Positions 26,487-37,632 of a DNA stretch of 64,000 nt are shown here, piece by piece. The notes under the pieces were generated by a model. It saw only the letters and a list, made by a program, of their open reading frames with translations, did no database searches and was not told the DNA's origin. The position numbers and the translations under genes were made by a program. Source of the DNA: DATFMP01 sp035266845 (lineage in GTDB: Bacteria > SAR324 > JACQKK01); assembly GCA_035266845.1 (NCBI GenBank), contig DATFMP010000075.1, forward strand, positions 1 to 64,000. The letters are read 5' to 3'. How positions within the stretch are numbered: the first letter of the stretch is position 1; each line of letters opens with the position of its first letter.

Positions 26487-26966
26487 ATGAGTGCGTTCAC
26501 CCCCTATTTGTTTCACGCAACCCCCGCCGCGTACCCGACCCGGCTCCGGCAGGGTCCGAAACCCGCGCACGGCCGCACCGCGCACCCCTCGCGCCGGCGC
26601 GCCCTGCGCCGCGTGCTGGTGCTGAGCGCCGGGCTGGCCATCGTGCTCGGCGGCACCCTCGCGCCAAGCGTCGCACCCGGCCTGCACCAGGGGCGGCGTG
26701 CGCTGGCCGCGGGAGCGACCTTCGGCGTGCGCCTGGAGATCCGCGCGCCCGTGCGCGTGGTGAGCAGCGCGGCCGTCGGCCCCGCCGGCACCACCCGCCC
26801 CGACAGCCCAACCAGCGCGGCTGTGCGCGTGACGGCGACGCTGGCCACCGGAGCCGGCGGCACGCTCCAGCGGCTTCCGGCAACCCGCCCCCCGGCGCTC
26901 GGCAGCGCGACCGATGGCGGAAACACCGCGCCGGGCACGACGGTGGTCACGTTCCTGATTCAGTAG
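26487..26966 (+). CDS. Hypothetical exported protein
   Basis: 159 residues, no recognised family. A basic segment (RRRALRR) and a hydrophobic stretch (VLVLSAGLAIVLGGTLAPSVAPG, about 43-65) look like a signal anchor or signal peptide with an extended n-region. The rest is Ala/Thr/Arg/Val-rich and beta-like, ending TTVVTFLIQ. An AAGGATAA ribosome site precedes the ATG, in a small AT-rich patch (CGTTATAAGG). It is divergent from the CaiB operon. The coding assignment rests on the ribosome site and hydropathy, so it is moderate. Confidence 0.5.
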   Translation: MSAFTPYLFHATPAAYPTRLRQGPKPAHGRTAHPSRRRALRRVLVLSAGLAIVLGGTLAPSVAPGLHQGRRALAAGATFGVRLEIRAPVRVVSSAAVGPAGTTRPDSPTSAAVRVTATLATGAGGTLQRLPATRPPALGSATDGGNTAPGTTVVTFLIQ

Positions 26967-27022
26967 GCGCGGCGCTATCCTTTCCGCTTGACCCCTCCTG
27001 GACGGCTGCATAGGCTGCGCAC

Positions 27023-27694
27023 ATGACAACGCATGCCAAAGGACTGCTGGCGGTCTGGACGGACATCGAGCCGGCCGCGGAGGCAGAGTTCAACCAGTGG
27101 TACGACCGGGAGCACCTGCCCGAGCGCGCCGCGGTGCCGGGCTTCCTCAATGCCCGCCGCTACGGCGCCGTGCAGGCCGCGCCGCGCTACTTCGCCGCCT
27201 ACGATACGGAGTCGCTGGCGGTGCTGGGGTCGCCCACCTACGTGAAGGCGCTGGGCAACCAGACGGCGTGGAGCCAGCGCATGTTCACGAACTTCCGCAA
27301 CAACACGCGCATGATCGCCGCACAGCCCACGGAGCGGGGCGTGGGCATCGGCGGGGCCATGCTCACCGTGCGCCTGGCGCCGGGTGTCGGGGGAGCGGCG
27401 GCGCTGGCGGAGGGCTTGGCGCGCGTGGTGGAGACCGCGGCGGAGCTGTCGGGCATCGTGCGGATCAGCGTGGCGCTGGGCGTGGTGGCCGGGCTGGATG
27501 CCGACCCCACCCAGCCGGCGCGGCTGGCCGCCGAGCGGCCGGATGCGGTGGCGCTGCTGGTGGAGGGCACGGACGTGCCGCCGCTGCAGGCGGCCGTGGC
27601 GAGTCCGCTGAGCGAGGCCGCTCTGCTGGCCGCGGGGGCGGAGCGCATCCTGCAGCACGGCTATTACCGCATGCTGTGCACGGTGGTGGCGTAG
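27023..27694 (+). CDS. Dimeric alpha/beta-barrel (DUF4286/EthD-like) protein
   Basis: 223 residues. The N-terminal half has the ferredoxin-like pattern seen in DUF4286 and EthD-like proteins, AVWTDIEPAAEAEFNQWYDREHLPERAAVPGFLNARRY, in which the WYDREHLPE segment is characteristic. A related, less conserved half follows after residue 120. Proteins of this kind occur in aromatic or xenobiotic degradation clusters, often with unknown chemistry. It lies upstream of an SDR on the same strand, separated by a palindromic repeat. Confidence 0.75.
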   Translation: MTTHAKGLLAVWTDIEPAAEAEFNQWYDREHLPERAAVPGFLNARRYGAVQAAPRYFAAYDTESLAVLGSPTYVKALGNQTAWSQRMFTNFRNNTRMIAAQPTERGVGIGGAMLTVRLAPGVGGAAALAEGLARVVETAAELSGIVRISVALGVVAGLDADPTQPARLAAERPDAVALLVEGTDVPPLQAAVASPLSEAALLAAGAERILQHGYYRMLCTVVA

Positions 27695-27724
27695 ACCCGA
27701 TCCGAACCAGCGAACAGAGCAGCC

Positions 27725-27768
27725 GGGGGCCCTGCCCCCAACACCCCACCAGGGAGCGACGCTCCCTG
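27725..27768 (+). repeat. Two-hairpin palindromic repeat (copy 3)
   Basis: GGGGGCCCTGCCCCC (27725-27739) and CAGGGAGCGACGCTCCCTG (27750-27768), starting 30 bases after the stop of the preceding gene. Same order and spacing as the copies at 5780, 21560 and 37460. Confidence 0.8.
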
Positions 27769-27877
27769 GACCCTGACCACAGACGATTGCAGTGCGATGC
27801 GGGGGGTCGCCCCGCCTGTAACCCACTGGCGGGGCGCACGGCGCCCGCATACGCCTCACACCACAGCGGGGAGACGC

Positions 27878-28654
27878 ATGGACCTGGAGCTGAAGGGGAA
27901 GACGGCGCTGGTCACCGGCGCATCCAAGGGCATCGGGCTGGGCGTGGCGGAGTCCCTGGCCACCGAGGGCGCGCACCTGCACCTGGCTGCCCGCACGGAG
28001 GCGGCCCTGGCCGAGGCCAAGCGCCGCCTGGAGGCCCAACATGGCATATCGGTGAAGATCCATCCCGTGGACCTCAGCCAGAGCAGCGCGGCCAAGGAAC
28101 TGGCGGCGGTCTGCGCCGACGTGGACATCCTCGTGAACAACGCGGGGGCGATTCCCGGTGGGGACATCGAGGCCATCAACGAAGAGATCTGGCGCGAAGC
28201 CTGGGAGCTCAAGGTGTTCGGGTACGTGAACCTGACGCGCGAGTTCCTGCGCCGCATGAAGGCCCGCGGCAGCGGCGTGATCCTCAACGTCATCGGCGTC
28301 GCGGGCGAGCGCCCGGACGCGGGCTACATCGCCGGCTCGGCCGGCAACGCCTCGCTGATCGCCTTCACGCGCGCCCTGGGCTCGCGCAGCATGGACGACG
28401 GCGTGCGCGTGCTGGCGGTGAACCCCGGTTCCACCGGCACCGACCGCATTGTGCAGCTCTTCAAGACGCGCGCGCAGGCGCAGTATGGGGACGAAAGCCG
28501 CTGGGAGGAGTACCTGCAAAAGCAGCCGGCGGGCCGCACCGCCACCGTGCGCGAAGTGGCCGATACGGTGGCCTACCTCGTCTCGCCGCGCGCCTCATAC
28601 ATCTCCGGCACCGTCGTTACCGTGGATGGCGGACTCGCCGGCCGCGCGGGCTGA
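27878..28654 (+). CDS. SDR-family oxidoreductase with atypical active site
   Basis: 258 residues. The NAD(P)-binding TGASKGIG is at 13-20, NNAG at 87-90, and the late PGSTGTDR and ISGTVVTVDGG segments are typical. Tyr150 is present, but the residue four positions on is Ser154 instead of the usual Lys (YIAGS), and the Ser of the catalytic triad is replaced in LNVIGVAG. The YIAGSAGNA form recurs in a subgroup of SDRs, so this is a subfamily trait rather than damage; the catalytic mechanism is uncertain. The start has GGGGAGACG just upstream. Confidence 0.88.
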   Translation: MDLELKGKTALVTGASKGIGLGVAESLATEGAHLHLAARTEAALAEAKRRLEAQHGISVKIHPVDLSQSSAAKELAAVCADVDILVNNAGAIPGGDIEAINEEIWREAWELKVFGYVNLTREFLRRMKARGSGVILNVIGVAGERPDAGYIAGSAGNASLIAFTRALGSRSMDDGVRVLAVNPGSTGTDRIVQLFKTRAQAQYGDESRWEEYLQKQPAGRTATVREVADTVAYLVSPRASYISGTVVTVDGGLAGRAG

Positions 28655-28804
28655 CGGCCACCGTCCGGCTTCCCGCAACATCCGACGTGGGGACCGTGGG
28701 CTCCCTTTTTCCCGGGTGCATCAGGCCTTGCGGCCGCGGGGCCAGGTTCTGTCTGGGAACGGGTTTTCAAGCGGCTGGGCCGCTTGAAGTGCACAAGAAT
28801 TCCG

Positions 28805-28959
28805 ATGCGGAGGCCGAAGGCCCCCGCGCCCCCAAATACAGACTCTGACCAAGGACGACGCGGTCTCGCCCACAAATGGGATCCAGGGAGCCCCGCTCCA
28901 TGGTGGGGGTATGGGGGCAAAGCCCCCATGGCCGAAGTGCTTTTCCAAACACAGCCTAC
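28805..28959 (-). repeat. ~155-base dispersed repeat (copy 1, inverted)
   Basis: Read on the minus strand this matches 37428-37582 with only about a dozen differences. It contains a two-hairpin core (GGGGGCAAAGCCCCC at 28913-28927 and an AGGGAGCCCCGCTCC hairpin near 28885-28900) plus unique flanks such as GAGACCGCGTCGTCCTTGG. Its edge overlaps the TAG stop codon of the NnrS-type gene. No gene is seen in 28655-28955. Confidence 0.85.
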
Positions 28960-30200
28960 CCCGGACGGCCGTCCACGCGGGGACGCATCAGCACGGGGCC
29001 CACGCGCCAGAACCACACCCCGAACGCGAGCACCCAGCCCACGCCCGACCAGTAGCCCTGCACGGCCAGGGTCGGCAGCCAGTGCCCCAGCAGGTCCGGC
29101 AGCACCCGCGCCACGGGGACGATCTGGTAGCCCCAGAACAGTCCCGCCAGCAGGCGATCCGTGGCCAGCCCCCCGCCGGAATGGCCCAGGCTCACGCGCG
29201 TGCTGATGCCCAGCAGCAGGCCGCCGAAGCCGCCCACCGCCAGGGCATGCAGGGCGGCGTTGTGGAACAGCCCCGGCGGGGCGCCCAGCAGCACGGCCAG
29301 GCTCTCCCCCGTGCCCAGGGCGAAGGACAGCACGAACCAGCCCAGCGCCAGGTAGAGGATCAGCAGCAGCGGCGGCATATGCGCCCGCCAGAAGCGCCAG
29401 CCGGCCAGTTCCCGCCCCAAGGTCAGCAGCAGCAGACCGTCCGCCATCCACGTCCAGCCGACCAGTCCGGCATAGCCCAGCGCTGCGCGGGCGAGCAGGG
29501 CCAGGGCGAACAGCGGCAGCGCCGTGCGCGAGCGGCGCACCTCATAACCCGGCGTCACCGTGCTCGTGAAGAAGGGCACCATGCGGTAGACGACCGTCAG
29601 CACCACCAGCAGCAGGAAGGGGTACAGGCCCACCCAGCGCGCGGCACGATAGGCCCAGGTGGCGTTGGCGGCCAGCGAGACGGCCATCAGTGCCACACCC
29701 GCGGTGCCCGCCAGCACCCCGGCGGTGATGTACACCTGTTGCGTGCGGTCGCTCTGGGTGCGCCGCAGCACGCCCACGCAGGCCGACAGCACGAGGCCGT
29801 AGGCCACCAGCACCGCGAGCACGCCCGCCAGCGCCAGCCCGCGGCCCAGGAACAGCCCCAGCCAGAAGCCGTGGGTGCCGGCCATCAGCGCCAGCCACGC
29901 GGGCACGTACAGCCGGCGCGGCACGGGCTCCGTGTTCAGCCAGCGCGGAAAGGTGGTGAGCAGGAAGCCGAAGATGTAGAAGCCCAGCACGCCGTAGATC
30001 ATCATGAAGGCGTGGGCTTGGGGAAAGGCCACCGTCCACACGATGGGCGGCAGGGCGCCGGTATAGAGCGCGGCCTGCTGCAGCGTCCACAGCCCCACGG
30101 CCACCACGGCATAGAGGCCGCCGCCCCACAGGAACAGGCGGTGCGGGGCCGCGGAGAAGCTCTGCCAGGTGATGCGGCGGGTGGGTGCGGCTTCAGTCAT
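28956..30200 (-). CDS. NnrS-family membrane protein
   Basis: 414 residues with about eleven to twelve hydrophobic helices. Conserved NnrS features are the N-terminal FSAAPHRLFLWGGGLYAV, the FPQAHAFMMIYGVLGFYIFGFLLTTFPRWLN segment and the HNAALHALAVGGFGGLLLGISTRVSLGHSG block, which carry the invariant histidines. The family contains haem and is linked to protection from nitric oxide stress in denitrifiers; the mechanism is not settled. ATG 30200 gives the family N-terminus. It stands alone, upstream of a repeat and divergent to no close gene. Confidence 0.88.
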   Translation of the reverse strand: MTEAAPTRRITWQSFSAAPHRLFLWGGGLYAVVAVGLWTLQQAALYTGALPPIVWTVAFPQAHAFMMIYGVLGFYIFGFLLTTFPRWLNTEPVPRRLYVPAWLALMAGTHGFWLGLFLGRGLALAGVLAVLVAYGLVLSACVGVLRRTQSDRTQQVYITAGVLAGTAGVALMAVSLAANATWAYRAARWVGLYPFLLLVVLTVVYRMVPFFTSTVTPGYEVRRSRTALPLFALALLARAALGYAGLVGWTWMADGLLLLTLGRELAGWRFWRAHMPPLLLILYLALGWFVLSFALGTGESLAVLLGAPPGLFHNAALHALAVGGFGGLLLGISTRVSLGHSGGGLATDRLLAGLFWGYQIVPVARVLPDLLGHWLPTLAVQGYWSGVGWVLAFGVWFWRVGPVLMRPRVDGRPG

Positions 30201-30621
30201 GTGGTCACAGCGGGATAGCGGGTGCACAGTGCGCAGCCGAGGGAGCGGTGCGATGTCCCAGGCGGGGCCCGGCGCATCCGCGCGGGCCTTCCCCCCGAAT
30301 GCCCCGCGGCGCCGCGCGTGTCAACCCGCCCGGTGGACGTACGCGCGGGCGGGGACGCCCGCGCCACCGGTCCGCTGCTCGGCTGCACCGTGCTGAAAGC
30401 GTCCAGGGGCGTGAGCCTTGTGGTCCAAGCGCCCGGCGCTTCCACGTGCCCAGGTGGGGCGGGCCTCCCGGCCCGCCCGGCCAGCGCCGGGTCGTATACC
30501 GCGCGGGCGGGGACGCCCGCGCCACTGCACCATCGGCTGGCTGCGTGCGTACTGCGTGGGCGGGGACGACCGTGCAACCGTTTCACGGCTCGATTGGGGA
30601 CGCCGACAACGTGCAGGGCCG
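30201..30621. repeat. Gene-free gap with CGCGGGCGGGGACGCCCGCG repeats
   Basis: No gene is seen between the NnrS gene and the ABC operon. Two near-identical 26-base copies of a G+C palindrome (CGCGCGGGCGGGGACGCCCG plus CGCCAC) are at 30342-30367 and 30500-30525, with a degenerate third at 30548-30570. A further hairpin GGGCGGGCC-TCCC-GGCCCGCCC lies between them, near 30457-30480. Confidence 0.7.
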
Positions 30622-32738
<2,117 letters not shown>

Positions 32739-32892
32739 GGGCACGATATCCCATCAAGTGTTGTCGGTCCGCGCGGGTCGCGGCCCGCACGCGGCACAAG
32801 CCGCCCCCCACCATAGCGGAGCCGCGGCCCTCAGCCTAGGTACATCCGCAGGCTGGCGCAAGCCAAATGCGCTCGTCCCGCGCCCCCATGCT

Positions 32893-33780
32893 TCAGATGC
32901 GCAGACGCGGATCGAGGATGTCGCGCAAGGCATCGCCCAGCAGGTTCGTCGCGAACACCACGAAGCTGATCGCGAGCCCCGGGAAGATCACCAGCCACGG
33001 GGCCTTCTGTGCATACTCCGCCGCCGATTCGCTCAGCATGCGCCCCCAGGAGGGGTAGGGCTCCGGGATGCCGAGCCCCAGGAACGACAGGGCCGCCTCG
33101 GTGAGGATGGCGCTGCCGAGCTGCGCGGTGGTTAGCACGATGAACGGGGCCAGCGTGTTGGGCATCACGTGCAGGAACGCGATGCGCATCTCGCCCATGC
33201 CCATGGCCCGCGCGGCCTCCACAAACGGCAGCTCGCGGATGGCCAGCGTGCTGGAGCGGATCACCCGCGCGGCACGTGGGATGAGCGGGATCGAGATGGC
33301 CAGGATCACATTCTCCACCGACGGGCCCAGCACCGCGGACATCACCAGCGCCATCACCAGCAGGGGCAAGCCCTGCATGATGTCCATCAGGCGCTGTGCG
33401 ACCAGATCCCACCACCCCATCAGGTAGCCGGAGAGCAGGCCGATCACCAGCCCGATGGTGCCCCCGATGGCCGTGGAGGAAAGCCCCACTGCCAGGGATA
33501 CGCGCGAGCCGTGCACGATGCGGCTGTACATGTCGCGCCCGAGGAAGTCCGTGCCCATCAGGTGGGCCCAGCCGGGGGCCACCAGGGTTTCGTTCGCGTG
33601 CGTGGTGTAGGGATCCTGCGTGGCCACGAAGCTGGCGAAGATGGCGCAGAACACCAGCAGGATCAGCACCACGGCGCCGAACGCCCCCAGCGGCTGGTGG
33701 CGGAAGAAGTCCCAGACGGCCCGCAGCTTGCCGCCGCGTGCGGTCGACTCTTCCATTTCCTCGACAAAGGCGTTTTCCAT
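32893..33780 (-). CDS. Oligopeptide ABC transporter permease (OppC type)
   Basis: 295 residues. An N-terminal helix after RHQPLGAFGAVVLILLVFCAIFASF and five further helices are seen. The cytoplasmic EAA loop is EAARAMGMGEMRIAFLHVMPN, and the C-terminus has FLGLGIPEPYPSWGRML, both diagnostic for this permease class. ATG 33780 has AGGGAGTG seven bases upstream; a GTG three codons earlier is weaker. Pairs with the OppB-type permease. Confidence 0.95.
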   Translation of the reverse strand: MENAFVEEMEESTARGGKLRAVWDFFRHQPLGAFGAVVLILLVFCAIFASFVATQDPYTTHANETLVAPGWAHLMGTDFLGRDMYSRIVHGSRVSLAVGLSSTAIGGTIGLVIGLLSGYLMGWWDLVAQRLMDIMQGLPLLVMALVMSAVLGPSVENVILAISIPLIPRAARVIRSSTLAIRELPFVEAARAMGMGEMRIAFLHVMPNTLAPFIVLTTAQLGSAILTEAALSFLGLGIPEPYPSWGRMLSESAAEYAQKAPWLVIFPGLAISFVVFATNLLGDALRDILDPRLRI

Positions 33781-33829
33781 CGGTGTCACTCCCTGCGGGC
33801 CAGGACGGCCGCGTGGCGCCGTCGGCGGC

Positions 33830-34771
33830 CTAGTACTGGATGCGTGGATCGAGCGCGACGTAGAGCAGATCCACCAGGAAGTTCGCGGCGACCACCACCA
33901 CGGCGATCAGCATCACCAGGTTCTGCACGATCGGGTAGTCGCGCCAGAGAATCGCCTGCACGAGAAAGCGCGCCACGCCCGGGATGTTGAACACGGTCTC
34001 CGTGATCACCAGCCCGCCGATGAGGAACGCGAACTCGATGCCGATCACGGTGATGACGGGCAGCATCGCGTTCTTCAAGGCATGGTGGAAGTTCACCACG
34101 CGCTCGGTCTGGCCTTTGGCCCGCGCCGTGCGGATATAGTCCTGCCGCATCACCTCCAGCATGGACGAACGCGTGAGCCGCATGATCAACGCGGAGCTGC
34201 GGAAGCCCACCGCCAACGCGGGGATGCCGAACAGCCGCAGGTGATCCACCCAGGTCTGCGGTGCCATCACGTAGATCGGCGACAGGCCCAGGTAGGAGAT
34301 CATGCCCAGGATGATCAACAACCCCAGCCAGAACGAGGGCATGGATAAGCCGCTCAGGCTGATTACGCGCAAGACATAGTCCAGCGTCGTATCCTGCTTG
34401 ACCGCGCTGATGACCCCCGTGGGCACCCCCAGCAGAATGGCGATCGAAATGGCCATCACGGCCAGTTCCACCGTGATGGGGACACGCGGGCGGATCACTT
34501 GGATGGCAGGCACCTCCAGCCGGAACGACTTGCCCAGGTCCCCTTGCATCAGGCCGCCCATCCAGTGGGCGTACTGCACCACGTAGGGCTGGTCCAGCCC
34601 CAGTTCCGCCTCGATGATCTTCTTGTCCGACGGGTTCACGTAGCCCGCGGAATCGAACAGGATGTCCACGATGTTGCCCGGGGCCATGCGCAGCAGCATG
34701 AAGATCAGCACCGACATGCCGAACAGCGTCACCAGCATCATCAGTGAGCGATGGATCAGATAGGTCTTCAC
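33830..34771 (-). CDS. Oligopeptide ABC transporter permease (OppB type)
   Basis: 313 residues from a GTG start with GAGGGGAGC upstream. Six helices. The first-helix pattern LIHRSLMMLVTLFGMSVLIFMLLRMAPG, the RTARAKGQTERVVNFHHALKNAMLPVIT EAA loop and the terminal DPRIQY are family marks. It forms the membrane channel with OppC. Fifty bases separate it from oppC and 189 from the binding-protein gene upstream. Confidence 0.95.
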   Translation of the reverse strand: MKTYLIHRSLMMLVTLFGMSVLIFMLLRMAPGNIVDILFDSAGYVNPSDKKIIEAELGLDQPYVVQYAHWMGGLMQGDLGKSFRLEVPAIQVIRPRVPITVELAVMAISIAILLGVPTGVISAVKQDTTLDYVLRVISLSGLSMPSFWLGLLIILGMISYLGLSPIYVMAPQTWVDHLRLFGIPALAVGFRSSALIMRLTRSSMLEVMRQDYIRTARAKGQTERVVNFHHALKNAMLPVITVIGIEFAFLIGGLVITETVFNIPGVARFLVQAILWRDYPIVQNLVMLIAVVVVAANFLVDLLYVALDPRIQY

Positions 34772-34960
34772 CGCGGCTCCCCTCTCGTGCGCGAATCCTG
34801 CGGGCGGCCCCTCGGCCCCCGTACCGGGATGCGGCCACAGCGGCCACCAGAAACGAATCAGGGATTGCGACGAGCGGACGACGCCCCCCGCAATCCCTCC
34901 CAGACGATGCCTCCGGGGCCGCGGCTGCACGGACCCCGGAGGCCATTCATGGCTGCCGGT

Positions 34961-36553
34961 CTACTTGTCCAGCCACACGTCCGTCAGGCGCCAGTTGTTG
35001 TACACGCTGTTGTGCGGCACATAGCCCTTGACGTACGGCCAGTGGGCAAACCAGTCCAGCCGGTGGTCCAGGATCGGCCGGGCCACATCCTCTTGCAGCT
35101 TGACGTCGATCTGGTGCACCAGCTTGAGCCGCTGCTTGAGATTGGTCATCCTGGATTCCTTCTCGAACAGCTTCATCATGTCCTGATTGCAGTAGTCCGA
35201 GTAGTTCCGCTGCGAACCGCAGGCATAGTTCTCGTAGAAGTTCGCATCCGGATCATCCGGGCCCACGCCGGTCAGGTTGACCGCCAGGGTAAAGTCCTTG
35301 CGGGCGATCTTGGCGTGCCAGTTGCCCGTTTCCACCTGCTCCAGCGTGCCATCGATGCCGACGCGCTTGAGCTGATCCAGCACCCAGGTGGCCACGTCCA
35401 CGTAGATGGAGATGGCGCGGGTAGACACGGTGACCTTGAGTGGATTCTGCTCCGTGTACCCCAGCGAGGCCAGCATCTTGCGGGCCTTGGCGCGGTTCTT
35501 CTCCGCATTGCCGTAGCCGGGTAGCTTCTGTGTTTCCTTCGCGGAGAGCCCCCAGTAACCGTAGGGCTGGGGCTGGTTGGCGCCGCCCTCCACGGCCAAG
35601 CCCTGGTGCACGGTCTTGATCATCGCGGGCCGGTCCAGGGCCAGGTTCACCGCCTGACGCACCTTCACGTTGTCGAAGGGCTTGGCGTGTGAGTTGACGA
35701 GGATGTTGTCCGAGACCTGGGTGCCCACCTTGGTGAACACCATCTGCGGCACGGCCTTCTTCAGCGTCTCGTAGATGGTCTGCGTGGTCTCGCCCGGGAA
35801 GGCCATATCCACTTGGCCCGCCTGCAACGCAGCCGTGCGCGAGGGCCGGCTGCGGATGATGATCCATGTCACGCCGTCCAGGTAGGGCCGGCCCTTCATG
35901 AAGTAGTGAGGATTCTTCACGAACTCCAGCGACTGGTCACGCAGATACTGCTTGAGCATGAAGGGCCCCGTGCCCACCTCCGTCGTGCGCAGGGCATCGG
36001 GCGCGATGTGCGCCGGGTACACGGGCGAATATCCGCTGGCCAGCATGGACAGCAGCGAGCGCTGCGGCCGCTTCAGGTGGAACGTGACCTCGTAGTCCCC
36101 GTTCGTCGTGATGTCCGTGACGTTGAAGTACCACAGCTTGCGGGGATTGAGCTTCATGGTCTTGGTGGAAGCCCCCCGGATGACATCGAAGGTGTCCTTC
36201 ACATCCGCGGACGTGAACGGCTTGCCGTCGTGCCACTGCACACCCTTGTGCAGCTTGAAGGTCAGGCTTTTGCCGTCCTTGCTCCAGTGCCAGCTGCTGG
36301 CCAAGTCTCCGATGATCGTGTTCGGCCCGTCCAGCGGCTTCATCGGATTGTACTGCACGAGGTTGTCGTAGGCCTCCATCATGGGTGCCACGGTGGAGAC
36401 GGTGGCTTCCTGGTGGATGGAGAGGCTGGGCGGATTCCCGCGGTGAACGATGCGCAGCACGCCACCGTGCTTCGCGGCGTACACGTTCGAGGCCCCGGAC
36501 AGGGCGAGTACCAAGCCGCAAGCGGCTACAAATGCAATGCTTCTCAGCTTCAC
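34961..36553 (-). CDS. Peptide ABC transporter substrate-binding protein
   Basis: 530 residues, SBP_bac_5 family. A Sec signal peptide (KLRSIAFVAACGLVLALSGASNVYA, cleavage near residue 26) is followed by GGVLRIVHRGNPPSLSIH. The WSKDGKSLTFKLHKGVQWHDGKPFTSADVKDTFD block and the late LDRPAMIKTV are typical. There is no lipobox, so it should be free in the periplasm. The GTG start has a strong GGAGGAGGGGGAA site. It is first in the operon and normally the most expressed gene. Whether the ligand is a peptide, an opine or another compound cannot be read. Confidence 0.94.
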   Translation of the reverse strand: MKLRSIAFVAACGLVLALSGASNVYAAKHGGVLRIVHRGNPPSLSIHQEATVSTVAPMMEAYDNLVQYNPMKPLDGPNTIIGDLASSWHWSKDGKSLTFKLHKGVQWHDGKPFTSADVKDTFDVIRGASTKTMKLNPRKLWYFNVTDITTNGDYEVTFHLKRPQRSLLSMLASGYSPVYPAHIAPDALRTTEVGTGPFMLKQYLRDQSLEFVKNPHYFMKGRPYLDGVTWIIIRSRPSRTAALQAGQVDMAFPGETTQTIYETLKKAVPQMVFTKVGTQVSDNILVNSHAKPFDNVKVRQAVNLALDRPAMIKTVHQGLAVEGGANQPQPYGYWGLSAKETQKLPGYGNAEKNRAKARKMLASLGYTEQNPLKVTVSTRAISIYVDVATWVLDQLKRVGIDGTLEQVETGNWHAKIARKDFTLAVNLTGVGPDDPDANFYENYACGSQRNYSDYCNQDMMKLFEKESRMTNLKQRLKLVHQIDVKLQEDVARPILDHRLDWFAHWPYVKGYVPHNSVYNNWRLTDVWLDK

Positions 36554-37026
36554 TTCCCCCTCCTCCTGCCGGAAGACGGCAAGAATGCTGGTTGGCAACG
36601 GACGGCTCGCGCAGCAGGGCTACCTGCCCGCAAACATCCCATCAGGATCTGACTGACAAAAAAGGAACCGACTCCCCTTTCCCCTACCCCAAAAGCCCCT
36701 CTTGCATACCCAAATTCTCCCGCGAGCGCAAACGCGCCGCGATAGCGGCCGGCCAGGCCCGCATCCATGCCGCGTTCGGCCGGATGGCCCCCGCCAGGGC
36801 GCATTCCCTGCGGGTGCGCCGCAGCCGGCCCCGGGCCCGCGTGCGTACCGCCCGGGGCGGCGCGTTAGGGCACCCTGCCGGCCGCGCGGGGCCGGGCGAA
36901 GGCGCTCAGGCTGCCCCTCGGCCGGTGGCCATGCTAGGCTGGAGCCTGACGCGGGCGCACGGCGTCAGACACCGGCCGGATCCACGGCGGGTGGCCGCAC
37001 GCAGCACAACCCCACACGCGGAGCAA
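36554..37026. promoter_or_regulatory. Divergent promoter region of the peptide transporter operon
   Basis: No gene is supported. The stretch at 36650-36720 has a run of six A and is rich in C/A, unlike the rest, and probably contains the transport operon promoter on the minus strand. I cannot assign -10/-35 boxes safely. The part from 36760 on is very G+C-rich without ribosome sites. Confidence 0.35.
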
Positions 37027-37431
37027 ATGGCCCAGCGCATGGCGGATCAACAGGAACTTTCCGAGAAAATGGCGGCCTTCGTGGGCACGCACCGGCGCAT
37101 CGTGGAGGACTTCGGGCGCAGCTTGGCCAACGCGCGGCAGTTCCTGCGGCTCGCCGACCGCTCCATGGAGCGCGAGCCGGAGGAGACCGTGACCATGCTG
37201 GAGCAGATCCGCGAAATCGACCTGCTCGGTCACCTCAGCACGCAGATCGAGGAATACCGCAGCATCGCCGGATTCTTCCTGCCCGGCGAAGGCGCTGCCC
37301 CCGAGCACGACAACCCCCTGCTGGTACAGGTGGCCGAACTTCAGCAGCAGTACGAGGCCTTGCTGGAAGAGGCCGAGGGCCAGATGGAAGCCATCGAGAA
37401 GCTGCTCGGCACCCTGCAGACCCGGCACTAG
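37027..37431 (+). CDS. Hypothetical coiled-coil protein
   Basis: 134 residues, highly helical and acidic, without membrane segment or known domain. Heptad-like stretches cover about 5-75 (EKMAAFVGTHRRIVEDFGRSLANARQFLRLAD) and 95-130 (VAELQQQYEALLEEAEGQMEAIEKLLGTL). The frame is open for more than 200 codons upstream, but that part is Arg/Pro-rich; GGAGCAA before ATG 37027 supports this start, and an ATG four codons further on is also possible. The stop codon TAG is the first triplet of a dispersed repeat. Confidence 0.6.
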   Translation: MAQRMADQQELSEKMAAFVGTHRRIVEDFGRSLANARQFLRLADRSMEREPEETVTMLEQIREIDLLGHLSTQIEEYRSIAGFFLPGEGAAPEHDNPLLVQVAELQQQYEALLEEAEGQMEAIEKLLGTLQTRH

Positions 37432-37582
37432 GCTGTGTTTAGAAAAGCACTTCGGCCATGGGGGCTTTGCCCCCATACCCCCACCAGGGAGCGGGGCTCC
37501 CTGGGCCCTATTTGTGGGCGAGACCGCGTCGTCCTTGGTCAAAGTCTGTATTTGGGGGCGCGGGGGCCATTGGCCCCCACAC
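37428..37582 (+). repeat. ~155-base dispersed repeat (copy 2)
   Basis: Starts at the TAG stop codon of the preceding gene with GGCTGTGTTTAGAAAAGCAC, then GGGGGCTTTGCCCCC (37460-37474), CAGGGAGCGGGGCTCCCTG (37485-37503) and a conserved tail with GAGACCGCGTCGTCCTTGG and GTATTTGGGGGCG. The inverted partner is 28805-28959. It contains the complete two-hairpin core that also occurs alone elsewhere. Confidence 0.9.
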
Positions 37583-37632
37583 GGCCGTTCCCGCGGGGTC
37601 CGGCTGTTGAACGCCGGGTACCCGGCAGGCGC

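Noticed and set aside
36660..36720. Promoter or terminator of the peptide transporter operon in the A-rich stretch
   Set aside because: No stem-loop and no convincing -10/-35 pair could be identified; only noted as a likely regulatory region.
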